Positions 24,613 to 34,059 of a DNA stretch of 64,000 nucleotides are shown here, piece by piece; the stretch's first letter is position 1, and every line of letters starts with the position of its first letter. The stretch is taken from contig CAWHNS010000020.1 of NCBI GenBank assembly GCA_963830715.1, forward strand, positions 423,488 through 487,487, in the 5' to 3' direction. A program made the translations under genes and the position numbers. Source of the stretch: CAVVMA01 sp963830715. GTDB taxonomy: Bacteria; Desulfobacterota; Binatia; Binatales; Binataceae. Below the pieces are notes generated by a model. It had not been told where the DNA came from. It ran no database searches and worked only from the letters and a program-made list of their open reading frames with translations.

Positions 24613-26227
24613 TCACATCCGAAACACTCCGAATGATGCCGCGGCCGGGATGGGCGCGTTTAGCGAGGCCGCTATCCCCAGCGCGAGGGCGGCGCGGGTT
24701 TCCAGCGGGTCGATTACGCCGTCGTCCCACAGGCGCGCGCTTGAATAGTAGCAACTCGACTCGCGCTCGTATTTCTCCAGTGTCGGCCGCACGAACTCGG
24801 CCTGCTCCTGCTCGCTCATCGCCTGGCCCGAGCGCTTCAGCTGATCGAGCTTGACGGTCAGCAGCGTGTTCGCCGCCTGCTCCCCGCCCATCACGGAGAT
24901 CTTCGCGTTGGGCCACATGAACAGCAGGCGCGGCGAGTATGCCCGCCCGCACATCCCGTAGTTTCCCGCGCCGTTGCTGGCGCCGATTATCACCGTGAAC
25001 TTCGGCACCTGCGCGTTGGCGACCGCGTTGACCATCTTAGCGCCGTCCTTGGCGATTCCGCCCTGCTCGTAGCGCTTGCCGACGATGAAGCCGGTGATGT
25101 TCTGAAGGAAGACCAGCGGAATCTGCCGCGCGCAGCAGAAGCTCGATGAAGTGCGTCGCCTTGAGCGCCGATTCGCTGAACAGCACGCCGTTGTTCGCAA
25201 CGATTCCGACCGGATAGCCGTGGATTCGCGCGAAGCCGGTGACGATGGTGGTCGCGTAGCGGGCCTTGAATTCGTGCATCCGGCTGCCGTCGACCAGCCG
25301 CGCAATTACCTCGCGTACGTCGTAGGGCTTGCGCGTATCAGCCGGGATGATCCCGTAAATCTCAGCCGGGTCGTAGTGCGGGTCTTCGGGCTCATCTTGC
25401 GCGATCGGCGCGCCGGCCGACTGCGGGCCCAGGTTGCCCAGGATCGAGCGGGCGATTTCCAGCGCGTGCTGATCGTCGTCGGCCAGATGATCGCTGACAC
25501 CGGAGAGGCGGGTGTGGACGTCGCCGCCACCTAGGTCCTCCGCGCTGACTTCCTCGCCGGTGGCGGCGCGCACCAGCGGCGGCCCGGCCAGGAAGATCGT
25601 GCCCTGGTTCCTGACGATCACGTTCTCGTCGCACATCGCGGGCACGTACGCGCCGCCGGCGGTGCAGGAGCCCATCACCACCGCCACCTGCGCGATACCG
25701 GCCGCCGACATCCGCGCCTGATTGTAGAAAATCCTGCCGAAGTGATCGCGGTCGGGAAAGACCTCGGCCTGGAGCGGCAGGAACGCGCCCCCCGAATCGA
25801 CCAGGTACGCGCACGGCATCCGGTTTTCGATCGCGATTTCCTGCGCGCGCAGATGCTTCCTCACGGTCATCGGGTAGTACGTCCCGCCCTTGACGGTCGC
25901 GTCGTTCGCGACCACCATCAGCTCGCGGCCGTGGACGCGTCCGATTCCGGTGACGATTCCGGCCGCCGGCGGCGCGTCATCGTACATCCCGAAGGCTGCG
26001 AGGATCGAAAGCTCCAGGAAGGGGCTCTGCGGATCGAGCAGCCGCTTGATGCGGTCGCGGGCCAGCAGCTTGCCGCGCTCGAGATGGCGCTTGCGGGCGT
26101 CTTCGGGGCCTCCGGCGCGAATCCGGTCAATTTCGCCGCGCAGTTTCTCGACCGCCGCCTGCGTCACTTCGCGATTGTGTCGGAACTCGGCGCTTGAAAC
26201 GTCGATTCGGGATTCGATTCGGTCCAT
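24613..26227 (-). CDS. mccB: Acyl-CoA carboxylase carboxyltransferase subunit (methylcrotonyl-CoA type), one frameshift
   Basis: Transfers CO2 from carboxybiotin to an acyl-CoA, most likely 3-methylcrotonyl-CoA in leucine breakdown. Carboxyltransferase signatures are DRIKRLLDPQSPFLELS, YLVDSGGAFLPLQ, GSCTAGGAYVPAM and, after the break, FLQNITGF and GNYGMCGRAY. Removing one C near 25127 restores ELCCARQIPL and a protein of about 537 residues, so the frameshift looks like an assembly error. The biotin-carrying alpha subunit that usually accompanies mccB is not in the window; the CBASS island lies immediately downstream. Propionyl- or geranyl-CoA specificity is not excluded. Confidence 0.82.
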
Positions 26228-26317
26228 CGATTGTGCTTCTTCCGTCCGGCGTAGTTGGTTAGATATTAGCCTTAGAAAGTGCCGCGGCGCGAAGCGGCGC
26301 GTGGCGGTTCATCGACG

Positions 26318-28648
26318 ATGCGGGAACGCGATCTGAAGGCGCTCGAATTCGACAAGGTGCTCGGCCTGGTGGCGGCGCATGCCGCCTCCGATCCGGGCCG
26401 TATTGCGATCCTGGCCCTGAAGCCCTCGACCGATAGCGACGAAGTGCGCGGGCGCCTGCGGCTGACGGCCGAGCTGGTCGAGTTGCGCGCGCATGCCGGA
26501 TCGCTCCCGATGCAGGAGTTCGTCGACCAGCGCGCGATTCTGCTGGTCGCGGCGCGCGAGGGCGCGCTGCTCGACGGCGTATCGCTGGTCGCGGTGCGCG
26601 ACTTCGTGCTCGCGGCCCGCCACGTCGAGGGATTCATGCGCTCGCGGATCGAGCCGTTCCCGAATCTCGGAGGGCTGGCGATAAGCCTCGTTGCGCCGAA
26701 GGAACTCGCCGATGCGCTGCTGGGCACGCTCGCCGACGACGGCGGCCTGCTCGACGACGCGAGCCCGGACTTGAAGCGGCTGCGCAACCGCCTGCGGGAA
26801 GAACGCCTCGAGCTGGAGGCGCGGCTCGCGCGGGCTCTCAATGCCGGCGGGATGGAGCCGTTTGTCTCGGACAACGTGGTGACGATGCGCAATCGGCGCT
26901 TCGTCCTGCCGCTCAAGCTCAATTACTCCGAGCGGCTGGATGGTATCGTGCAGGACCGATCGGTCTCGGGCGAGACGCTGTTCGTCGAGCCGATGTGGGC
27001 GGTCGAGTTGAACAACCGCCTGATGATGCTCGAAAGCGAGGTCGAGGCCGAGGAGCGGCGCATCCTGGCCCACCTGACCGCGATGGTCGGCGGCTATGCG
27101 CGCGAACTCGAAATCACCTTCGATGCGATGGTGGCGATCGACGCGCTCAACGCGCGCGCGATCTTCGCGGAGCGTTTCGGCGCGATCGAGCCCGAGATCG
27201 CCGACGGCGCCCTGGAGCTGTTCGACGCGCGCCATCCGCTGCTTATCCAGAGCGGGCGGGAGGTCACGCCGATCGACGTGAAGATTCCGGCCGGCCAGCG
27301 CGGAATCGTGATTTCGGGTCCCAACACCGGCGGCAAGACGGTCGCGCTCAAGACCGTGGGATTGTTCGCGCTGATGACGCAGGCGGGCTTGCTGATTCCC
27401 GCGCGCCAGGGCAGCCGGATGACGGTGTTTCGCAGCGTGTTCGCCGATATCGGCGACCAACAGTCGATCGAGGCCAACCTGTCGAGCTTCGCGGCGCATA
27501 TCGTCAACCTCTCGGAGATTATCCGATCGCTCGTCGAGCCCGCGCTGATAATCCTGGACGAGCCGGGGGCCGGCACCGATCCCGCCGAGGGCGCGGCGCT
27601 GACGATCGGCCTGATGAATTACCTGGCGGGCCGCCGATGCCTGATCGCTATCGCGACTCACTCGACCGCGGTTAAGCTGCACGCATATTCGCGTGCGGCG
27701 TTCGAGGCGGCGGCGGTCGATTTCGACCCCGAGCACCTCTCGCCGCTCTATCGGCTCAAGGCGCACACGATAGGGCAAAGCTACGGATTGGCGGTGGCGC
27801 GGCGGCTCGGGTTGCCCGCCGAGATCATCCGCGCCGCCGAAGAGGCGCGCCCGGCCGGAAGCGTCGAGCTGGAACAGGCGCTCAATCGGCTCGAAGCCGA
27901 GCGCGCCGAGCTGAGGCGGCGAATCGAGGAGGTCAGGGAGCGCGAAGCCACGCTCGCGGAGCTCAATCGCATCGCGGCCGAGCAGGCCGAGAGCGCGCGG
28001 CACAAGCTGGCTGCGGATCGCGCGCGGATACGTGCGGAATCGGCGAGCCTGATCGAGGAGCTTCGGCGCGAGGGCAGCTCGCTGCTCGATCAGTTGAAGG
28101 CCAGAACGAAGTCGCAGCGGGATTTGAGCCAGTTCGTTGCCGAGGCGCAAAGCAAGCTCGAGGAATTGGCGCCGGCGCCCGAGCAGGTCATTGCGGGCGC
28201 GGAATCGGAGCCGTTGAAGGTGGGCGACCAGGTCGAACTGGGCCAGATTCGCGGCGAGTTGCTGGTGCTCGAGGCGGGCAAGGCAGTGATCGGGCGCGGC
28301 GGGATGCGAATCGAGGTCGCGCCGGAGCGTCTGCGCCGCGCGCCCGATCAGCCGCCGGCGCCGCGCGCTCCGAAAGTCAGCGTGACTTCGGTGGCTCGTA
28401 TCGAGCGCGAAGAGTTGATGCTGATCGGGATGCGCGCAGCGGAGGCGGTGCGCAAACTCGAGGAGTTCCTCGACCAGGCGTACCTGACGAACCGGCCCGA
28501 GGTGCGAATCGTGCACGGAATCGGGTCGGGAGCGCTCAAGAAAGCGGTTCACGAGTACCTTGGCACGTCGCCGTATTGCGCGGCGTTCCGCGAGGCCGAT
28601 CCGCATCTGGGCGGAGCAGGCGCAACGATCGTGGAGTTGAATTTGTGA
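26318..28648 (+). CDS. mutS2: MutS2 endonuclease/ATPase
   Basis: A 776-residue MutS2 protein implicated in suppressing recombination or rescuing collided ribosomes. It has the MutS-type ATPase (GPNTGGKTVALKT Walker A, then LIILDEPGAGTDPAEG), a long coiled-coil stretch around residues 510-620 (ELRRRIEEVREREATLAEL), the KOW-like GDQVELGQIRGELLVL segment and a C-terminal Smr nuclease domain (RIVHGIGSGALKKAVHEYL). It lacks the mismatch-recognition domain of MutS. Start at ATG 26318 because the family begins ERDLKALEFDKVL; the ORF opens 13 codons earlier. Divergent from mccB. Confidence 0.93.
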   Translation: MRERDLKALEFDKVLGLVAAHAASDPGRIAILALKPSTDSDEVRGRLRLTAELVELRAHAGSLPMQEFVDQRAILLVAAREGALLDGVSLVAVRDFVLAARHVEGFMRSRIEPFPNLGGLAISLVAPKELADALLGTLADDGGLLDDASPDLKRLRNRLREERLELEARLARALNAGGMEPFVSDNVVTMRNRRFVLPLKLNYSERLDGIVQDRSVSGETLFVEPMWAVELNNRLMMLESEVEAEERRILAHLTAMVGGYARELEITFDAMVAIDALNARAIFAERFGAIEPEIADGALELFDARHPLLIQSGREVTPIDVKIPAGQRGIVISGPNTGGKTVALKTVGLFALMTQAGLLIPARQGSRMTVFRSVFADIGDQQSIEANLSSFAAHIVNLSEIIRSLVEPALIILDEPGAGTDPAEGAALTIGLMNYLAGRRCLIAIATHSTAVKLHAYSRAAFEAAAVDFDPEHLSPLYRLKAHTIGQSYGLAVARRLGLPAEIIRAAEEARPAGSVELEQALNRLEAERAELRRRIEEVREREATLAELNRIAAEQAESARHKLAADRARIRAESASLIEELRREGSSLLDQLKARTKSQRDLSQFVAEAQSKLEELAPAPEQVIAGAESEPLKVGDQVELGQIRGELLVLEAGKAVIGRGGMRIEVAPERLRRAPDQPPAPRAPKVSVTSVARIEREELMLIGMRAAEAVRKLEEFLDQAYLTNRPEVRIVHGIGSGALKKAVHEYLGTSPYCAAFREADPHLGGAGATIVELNL

Positions 28649-28683
28649 GATGCGTTGCCGAGTGCGCTAAAGGCGGTGCCGCT

Positions 28684-31230
28684 TCAATGCAGGAACTTCT
28701 CGAGCGGGGCGAGCGGATTGGCGTTCGATCCGCCGCTCCCCTTGTTCTTGCCGCCTAGCAGGCCGCCCAGTAGCTTGCCGCCCTTCTTCTGGAGTGCGTG
28801 CTGCGCCGCGGTCTGAATCATCGACTGAACATCGGGCAGCACGCTCGGCTTGGGCAGCGCTCCCGCGATCGTAACCGGAATTTCCACCTCGCCGCCGCCG
28901 TTGGTCAGATAGACGATATTCTTCCTGGCGGCTTCCAGCTCCTTGCTGAAGGGCTGGGTGAGAACGATCTTCGCTTTCAGGTCGATATTGCGGTCCATGT
29001 CGAAGCTTCCGTCGGCCAGGATCCTGTAGTTGACGGATTGCACGACGATATCGTGGGAAATGATCCGCGGCCCCTCGACCGTAAACGTCAGGCTCGCGTC
29101 CCGGATATCGGTGTCAGGCGAAGCGAAAAGCTCCGGATGCCGCGCGACGACTTCCGGCGGCACCAAATCGCCGACCCCCGGAATTCCGTGCGCTTTCTTC
29201 ATTCCCTGGGCGACGACATTCACCCCGAGCAGCTTACCGTCGTGGATCGCCGCCTTTCCGCCGCCTTGCAGCGTCGGCTTGATTTGGTCAAAAGTGGCGC
29301 CGCGCCCGGAGATCCGGATCTGGCCGGTCATGATGCCGCGCACGGTGCTGGCGGCCTTGGCCTTTTGCGAGGCCAGCGCCTTTTCCAGATCGATATGGTC
29401 GAGATTCAGAGTCGCTTCGATGGGTCGGGCGCCGGCCATGGTTGCGGCGCCCGCTCCCGCTATCGTGCCGTCGAAGCCGTTCAGCTTAATCGAGTTGAGA
29501 TCGATCCGCTTGTCCCCGTATGTCGCGGTAAGCGCCAGGTTCCGGTAGGCGACGTTTGCAACGCTGCCGTCCGGCGAAGCAATGCTCGCATTCAACTGGG
29601 GCGCCGACAATGATCCGCCGAGCGTTCCGCTTGCCGTGAGTTGACGAAGCTCCTCGGGGCTCTCGGATTTCCGCGACGGCAGTAGTTCGGAAAGTTTCAG
29701 CACGTCGTCGCTGAAATGGAAGTCCCCGTTGAGCGGGTCGAACGATGCGACGTCGGCCTGGAGCTTCGCGTGTCCCGAACCGAGATCGAAGGTCGTCGGT
29801 TCGATTTGGGCCCCGTTGCCGGTAAGCCGGACATTCCCATTCAGATTGGCCAGCGCCGGAATGGCGCCGCCCGGCGGCTTGATCGATACCTTCGCAAGCT
29901 CGACCGTCCCATGCGCTTCGAGACGCGGCGCGACGACTTTGAGTTGCATCGACGGCGGGCCGGGCTTGCGCTGCGGCGATGCGGCAATTTCGACGTACGG
30001 CATCTGCGCGCGCAGGTCGGCATGAATCTGCGCGCTTCCAGTAACAGCGTACTTTGCCGCGGCTGGCATCACTCTGACGAGCGGCGCCAGATCGAACCGA
30101 TTGGTGTCAACGCGCGCTTGCACGATTCCCCGGCCAAACTGGGGATTGCCAACCTTGAGATCGAGACTCGCCAGCTCAAGATTCGCTTCGGCGATCTCGA
30201 GCCGGCCTTGATTGCGCGATCCGGAGGCGGAGACCTTCAGCACGACGCCTGACGGCTTGTCCAGAATGCCCCCGTAGATGACCTGCGGAGAACTCAAGTC
30301 CGTGCTGAGGGTAAAGCGGAGCGAATCGAGATTGCCGGTGAGATTGGCCTGCGCTTCGACGGCTGCGGAGATTGCGAGGGGCCGCGGTATCGCGCCGCCG
30401 ACCATCGACGTTTGCCGCAGCCGCTCCAGCAAGATCGGACCCACGGTCGCCTTCAGATCGAGCGGGATGGCTCCGGGATCGAGTTTGCCCTCGCGCATCA
30501 GGGGTCCGGCCTCGCCCGAAAAAGCCAAATCCTGATCGTCGCTCAGAGCCGCCATCTTTCCCGAAACGTCGAAGCGTCCAGAAGCGCTGAAATTTTTCAC
30601 CTCCAGATCGATCGCCGCCGCGCGGAGCGGCTCGCCGCCCTCGCGCAAATCCTTGTAGGACACCGCCCCGTTCTCGATCGCGAACGCGTTGATCGACAAC
30701 TCCTGCAACTGTCGCAGCCCATTTGACGACGACTGCCCGCTCGCGACCGCCGGCGAGCGCTCGGCACCGAGAGGTCCGGGCGGTTTCGCCTCTGCCGGCT
30801 TGGTCTCGTCGGGTGCGCCAGCCCGGGGCTCCGGCTTCTTGCCGAGCTCGCTCAGATTGAGTCTTCCGGCGGCATCGCGGACGATCCTGATTTCGGGCTG
30901 CCTGAACACCAGCCGCTGCAAGTGGAACTTTCCGAAAATCAGCGGAATCAGCTCGGCCTCGCCGAACAGGTCGGCAACCTCCACCACCGGCAACTGCGAG
31001 AAGCCCGGATCGTCAGCGATCTTGAGTCCCGTTACGTCGATCGCCACGCCCCATCGGAGCGTTACCGTGACGTCCCGGATCTCCACCGTGCGTCCCAGCG
31101 CATCGCTGATTCTGGCGAGGGCGTAGCCCCGATTCGCGGCGATGATCCGGTTAAGGTTCAGGATCGCGAGGCCGATCAGGACGACGATTACGAGGAGAAT
31201 CGCACCGCTGACGATCAGTGCTCTGCGCAT
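28684..31230 (-). CDS. AsmA-family membrane-anchored protein
   Basis: An 848-residue protein with one N-terminal membrane anchor (ALIVSGAILLVIVVLIGLAI) and a long beta-rich periplasmic part. It ends in an AsmA C-terminal-type domain (GRGATFDQIKPTLQGGGKAAIHDG). AsmA-like proteins (YhdP, TamB relatives) are thought to bridge inner and outer membranes and carry phospholipids, so the cell probably has an outer membrane. GGAG precedes the ATG at 31230; the TTG four codons earlier is an alternative. Divergent from the Smr gene. Confidence 0.8.
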   Translation of the reverse strand: MRRALIVSGAILLVIVVLIGLAILNLNRIIAANRGYALARISDALGRTVEIRDVTVTLRWGVAIDVTGLKIADDPGFSQLPVVEVADLFGEAELIPLIFGKFHLQRLVFRQPEIRIVRDAAGRLNLSELGKKPEPRAGAPDETKPAEAKPPGPLGAERSPAVASGQSSSNGLRQLQELSINAFAIENGAVSYKDLREGGEPLRAAAIDLEVKNFSASGRFDVSGKMAALSDDQDLAFSGEAGPLMREGKLDPGAIPLDLKATVGPILLERLRQTSMVGGAIPRPLAISAAVEAQANLTGNLDSLRFTLSTDLSSPQVIYGGILDKPSGVVLKVSASGSRNQGRLEIAEANLELASLDLKVGNPQFGRGIVQARVDTNRFDLAPLVRVMPAAAKYAVTGSAQIHADLRAQMPYVEIAASPQRKPGPPSMQLKVVAPRLEAHGTVELAKVSIKPPGGAIPALANLNGNVRLTGNGAQIEPTTFDLGSGHAKLQADVASFDPLNGDFHFSDDVLKLSELLPSRKSESPEELRQLTASGTLGGSLSAPQLNASIASPDGSVANVAYRNLALTATYGDKRIDLNSIKLNGFDGTIAGAGAATMAGARPIEATLNLDHIDLEKALASQKAKAASTVRGIMTGQIRISGRGATFDQIKPTLQGGGKAAIHDGKLLGVNVVAQGMKKAHGIPGVGDLVPPEVVARHPELFASPDTDIRDASLTFTVEGPRIISHDIVVQSVNYRILADGSFDMDRNIDLKAKIVLTQPFSKELEAARKNIVYLTNGGGEVEIPVTIAGALPKPSVLPDVQSMIQTAAQHALQKKGGKLLGGLLGGKNKGSGGSNANPLAPLEKFLH

Positions 31231-31403
31231 CGGAGACTCCAAGAAAGCGGCGTCGTGGTTTCAGGGTTCCCTTCGTTGGGCAGCCGCGCAAGGGACTTTA
31301 CGCGATACCGCGTGGACGCGTTACAGGCGCGCAGCCACAATGTAAGTATGGAATTTCGGCTTGCCGTATCAAACGGGCAAGCGCATGCCCGTTCGACACA
31401 GCC

Positions 31404-32180
31404 GTGGCGAAGAAACGGAAAAAGCGGGAATCAGACCGGCGCAACGAGGCGCGTCCCAAGGTGCCAAAGCCGATCTTCATCTCGCCCTTCAAGGTCCTAA
31501 AGAAGATGGTTCGCGAACGCGAGGAGGCCGCGCGGAGCGATGTAGCCGCGTGCGCCAAGGCGGCTCCGACTGTCCCCCCTGCGATTGAGATTGAAACCCC
31601 CGATGAGGCGACGCTCCTCCGGCAAGCATTCGAGGGCGTGCGGCCTTTGGCAAATTCCAGCGTGAGCAGGGTCCCGCTCGAGCCTGCGGTGAGCCGATCG
31701 GTTGTGAGCGAAGATTCGGAGGTGCTGGCGCAGTTGTCGGATCTGGTGTCGGGGCAGGGCGCATTCGACATCAGCGAGACCGACGAATACGTCGAGGGCG
31801 CCCGGGTCGGGATCGATCCGAGAATCCTGACGCGGCTGCGGCGCGGGGAATTCGCCGTGCAGGACCACATCGACTTGCACGGGATGATCCAGCCGGCAGC
31901 GAAGCAGGCGTTGACCGGTTTCATTCTCGATTCGACCCGCAAGGGACTTCGCGCTGTGCTGGTCGTACACGGCAGGGGCCTGCGCTCGCCGGGCGGGCAT
32001 CCGGTGCTCAAGCATGCGGTGGCGAAATGGCTGTCGCAGGGTTCGCTCTGCGGATATGTGCTGGCGTTCGCGACCGCGCGGCCCGCAGACGGCGGCGCGG
32101 GAGCGATGTACGTCGTCCTCCGGCGCGAGCGGCGTCGCGCCCCGTTCGAGGTATTACACGGCGCCAAGCGGAGGGACTGA
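31404..32180 (+). CDS. Smr domain protein
   Basis: A 258-residue stand-alone Smr protein. The basic N-terminus (AKKRKKRESDRRNEARPK) and a central acidic linker precede a C-terminal Smr domain with IDLHGMIQPAAKQAL and LVVHGRGLRSPGGHPVLKHAV, the DLHG and HGxG signature motifs. Smr domains nick DNA or cleave RNA on stalled ribosomes. The GTG at 31404 is chosen at the point where a protein-like composition begins; the open frame to 31218 crosses the divergent promoter region with AsmA. Confidence 0.78.
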   Translation: MAKKRKKRESDRRNEARPKVPKPIFISPFKVLKKMVREREEAARSDVAACAKAAPTVPPAIEIETPDEATLLRQAFEGVRPLANSSVSRVPLEPAVSRSVVSEDSEVLAQLSDLVSGQGAFDISETDEYVEGARVGIDPRILTRLRRGEFAVQDHIDLHGMIQPAAKQALTGFILDSTRKGLRAVLVVHGRGLRSPGGHPVLKHAVAKWLSQGSLCGYVLAFATARPADGGAGAMYVVLRRERRRAPFEVLHGAKRRD

Positions 32181-32194
32181 GACTCAGTGATGGC

Positions 32195-32214
32195 GGGGCC
32201 CGATGGCGGGCCCC
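32195..32214. terminator. Bidirectional terminator-like hairpin
   Basis: Eight-pair GC stem GGGGCCCG / CGGGCCCC around ATGG, in the 51-base gap between the convergent Smr gene and atpE. No T tract follows on either side. Confidence 0.5.
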
Positions 32215-32231
32215 GGTCCCGGAGTTAGCGA

Positions 32232-32588
32232 TCAGATCTTCGCCTGCAGGAAGAACGCGATCACCAGCGCGTACAGAGTCAGCGCTTCGATAAAGGCCAG
32301 GCCGATGATCATCGGCGTGAAGATCTGGCCGGCGCTGTTGGGATTGCGCCCGATCGATTCCATCGCCGAGGCCGTCATCCGGCCTTGGCCGATCGCGCTG
32401 CCGAATGCCGCGATACCGATACCGATGTTCGCGGCGATTGCGATTAGACCGGCGCGCAGCGCGCCGCCTCCGCCCGCTGCAGCCTGACCCGCCGCCTCCT
32501 GGGCCATCGCCATCAGCGGCGAGACCAGCAGCAGCGTCGCCGCCGCGCTCACTAAAATCCCGATTCGTATCCCGATTCGTCGAAGCAT
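32232..32588 (-). CDS. atpE: F0 ATP synthase subunit c
   Basis: A 118-residue c-ring subunit with an N-terminal signal-like segment (IGILVSAAATLLLVSPLMAMAQ), a glycine-rich first helix (ANIGIGIAAFGSAIGQG), the polar loop MESIGRNPNSAGQ and a second helix bearing the ion-binding carboxylate in FIEALTLYALV. Ser/Thr right after the Glu, typical of Na+ rings, is missing (Ala here), so H+ is more likely, though the Gln and Tyr of the Na+ motif are present. Last gene of the reverse-strand F0 cluster. Confidence 0.92.
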   Translation of the reverse strand: MLRRIGIRIGILVSAAATLLLVSPLMAMAQEAAGQAAAGGGGALRAGLIAIAANIGIGIAAFGSAIGQGRMTASAMESIGRNPNSAGQIFTPMIIGLAFIEALTLYALVIAFFLQAKI

Positions 32589-32712
32589 CGAAACGTACCT
32601 CCTTCTACCCTCGCGCCGCCGATTCAGCCTCGTCCACCGCCTCTATCCTCCTCTACCACCCAACGAACAGGCTTGAACCGCGGGTCGCGGGATTCGTACC
32701 GCAATCTGCGAA

Positions 32713-33414
32713 TCAGTGCTCGTGCATCGTGGCGAGCCTTACGTAACTCATCGCGAGCACAATGAAGATCAACGCCTGGATTACGCAAACGATCGAGCCA
32801 AGCGCGTAGAACGCGAGCGGGATGATCAGGCGCGTAAGCCCGGTGAAGATCGAGAGCACGGTGTGGTCGGCGAACATGTTGGCATAGAGACGAATGCCCA
32901 GCGAAAAGGGACGGAACAGGTTGTCGGCGAGGTTGATCGGTATCATCAGGAAGAAAAGCCACCAGACCGGACCGACGAGATCGTTGCGCGCGTACTGAAC
33001 GACTCCCTGCGCCCTGGCCCCGTGATACACATAAAAGCAGAAAGCCACCGTGCCGAGAGCGAAGGTGAGGTCGGAATTGCCGGTCGGCGGTTCCATCCCG
33101 GGAATGAGGCCGAAGAAGTTGCACGCCAGAATGAAGAGGAACAGCGTGCCGAAGAACGGCACGAAGTCGCGATAGCCGTGAGTTTCGAGCACGCTCGAGA
33201 CGAACCCATCGATCCATTCGACGGCGACCTCTGCGGTCGAGCGCAGCGTTACGCCTTCATCCGGTATGACCGGATCGGCGGCGCGACGAAGCGCCGCGGC
33301 CGCGATCGCGCCGAAGACCAGCAGCAGGCCCATCACAATCCACGTCCCGAGGAGCACTTCGGGCAGCTTGCCGCCGCCGATCAGTTCGAGCAGATTGACC
33401 GCTTGTTGTCCCAA
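32713..33414 (-). CDS. atpB: F0 ATP synthase subunit a
   Basis: A 233-residue membrane subunit forming the ion half-channels. The essential arginine lies in SLGIRLYANMFADH, and there are five or six hydrophobic segments (FGTLFLFILACNFFGLIPGM among them). The gene lies between atpI and atpE on the reverse strand with 124 bases before atpE, giving the usual I-a-c order. F0 subunit b and the F1 genes are not adjacent, so the ATP synthase genes are split in this genome. Confidence 0.92.
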   Translation of the reverse strand: MGQQAVNLLELIGGGKLPEVLLGTWIVMGLLLVFGAIAAAALRRAADPVIPDEGVTLRSTAEVAVEWIDGFVSSVLETHGYRDFVPFFGTLFLFILACNFFGLIPGMEPPTGNSDLTFALGTVAFCFYVYHGARAQGVVQYARNDLVGPVWWLFFLMIPINLADNLFRPFSLGIRLYANMFADHTVLSIFTGLTRLIIPLAFYALGSIVCVIQALIFIVLAMSYVRLATMHEH

Positions 33415-33433
33415 GGCGAAGTTCCCTCAAAAG

Positions 33434-33823
33434 TCAGCGCGCGTGCTGAGCCTCACGAATCGAGGCGCGCCCAGTTTCAATAAAGACTGCGAGCAACTGA
33501 GTCAATACTCCCGACGCGAACCCGGCCGCATCGACCCCTGCATGGGCGAAGACCAGGTAGACGAGCCCGACTATCAACAGCAGCTTCAGCGGAATCGCGA
33601 GGACTCCGGCCCGATGGGCCATCGCGCCGCCGCCGGAGGCAGCGATTACGAGCCGCCCAAGCAGGCTCAGAACAAAGAGATTCGCGACGACGACCGCGCC
33701 TCCGAGCAGGCATCCTGCGGCGGCCGGGCCGGAGGCGAAGAAAAACAACAACGCCGCCGTGATCGCGACGAGAACGAGGTTCGTGCGCTGAATCGCCGGT
33801 ATGGTCGGAATCGCCCAGGTCAC
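33434..33823 (-). CDS. atpI: ATP synthase subunit I (AtpI)
   Basis: A 129-residue membrane protein with four hydrophobic segments and the AtpI-type pattern AAAGCLLGGAVVVANLFVLS. AtpI proteins help assemble the c-ring. It overlaps the upstream atpZ stop by 4 bases and precedes atpB by 19 bases. Family assignment rests on hydropathy, size and position more than on strict motifs. Confidence 0.72.
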   Translation of the reverse strand: MTWAIPTIPAIQRTNLVLVAITAALLFFFASGPAAAGCLLGGAVVVANLFVLSLLGRLVIAASGGGAMAHRAGVLAIPLKLLLIVGLVYLVFAHAGVDAAGFASGVLTQLLAVFIETGRASIREAQHAR

Positions 33824-34035
33824 TGTTTCAAGTCCCGCTCGAAATTCCTGGTCTCCCGCACGAGATTGAACCCTCCGGCAATCACTCCCAACAGCAGCAT
33901 CAGCACCGTCAGCTTCGGGTCCGTGCCGAAGTACAGGTCGAGGTAATGGCCGACCACAGGCCCCACGACTATCGGCGAGACGAACTCCGTGCCGATTGCG
34001 GCGTATCGCAGCATCTTGCCCGGACTCACCGGCAT
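33820..34035 (-). CDS. atpZ: AtpZ/AtpI-type F0F1 accessory protein
   Basis: A 71-residue protein with two membrane helices and the family pattern LRYAAIGTEFVSPIVVGPVVGHYLD, a predicted Mg2+/Ca2+-transport or assembly factor encoded first in many F0 operons. Its end overlaps atpI by 4 bases. It begins 25 bases after the stop of hemL, so hemL and the F0 genes could share a transcript. Confidence 0.75.
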   Translation of the reverse strand: MPVSPGKMLRYAAIGTEFVSPIVVGPVVGHYLDLYFGTDPKLTVLMLLLGVIAGGFNLVRETRNFERDLKQ

Positions 34036-34059
34036 TCGCGCGTCACCTCGACCAAGAAC

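Noticed and set aside
26309..28606. Open frame of 765 codons antisense to mutS2
   Set aside because: Lies wholly over mutS2, has a biased Arg/His/Gln composition typical of high-G+C antisense frames, and shows no motif.
32232..32588. Na+-coupled ATP synthase
   Set aside because: The c subunit has the Gln and Tyr of the Na+ motif but Ala in place of Ser next to the key Glu; not enough to claim Na+ coupling.
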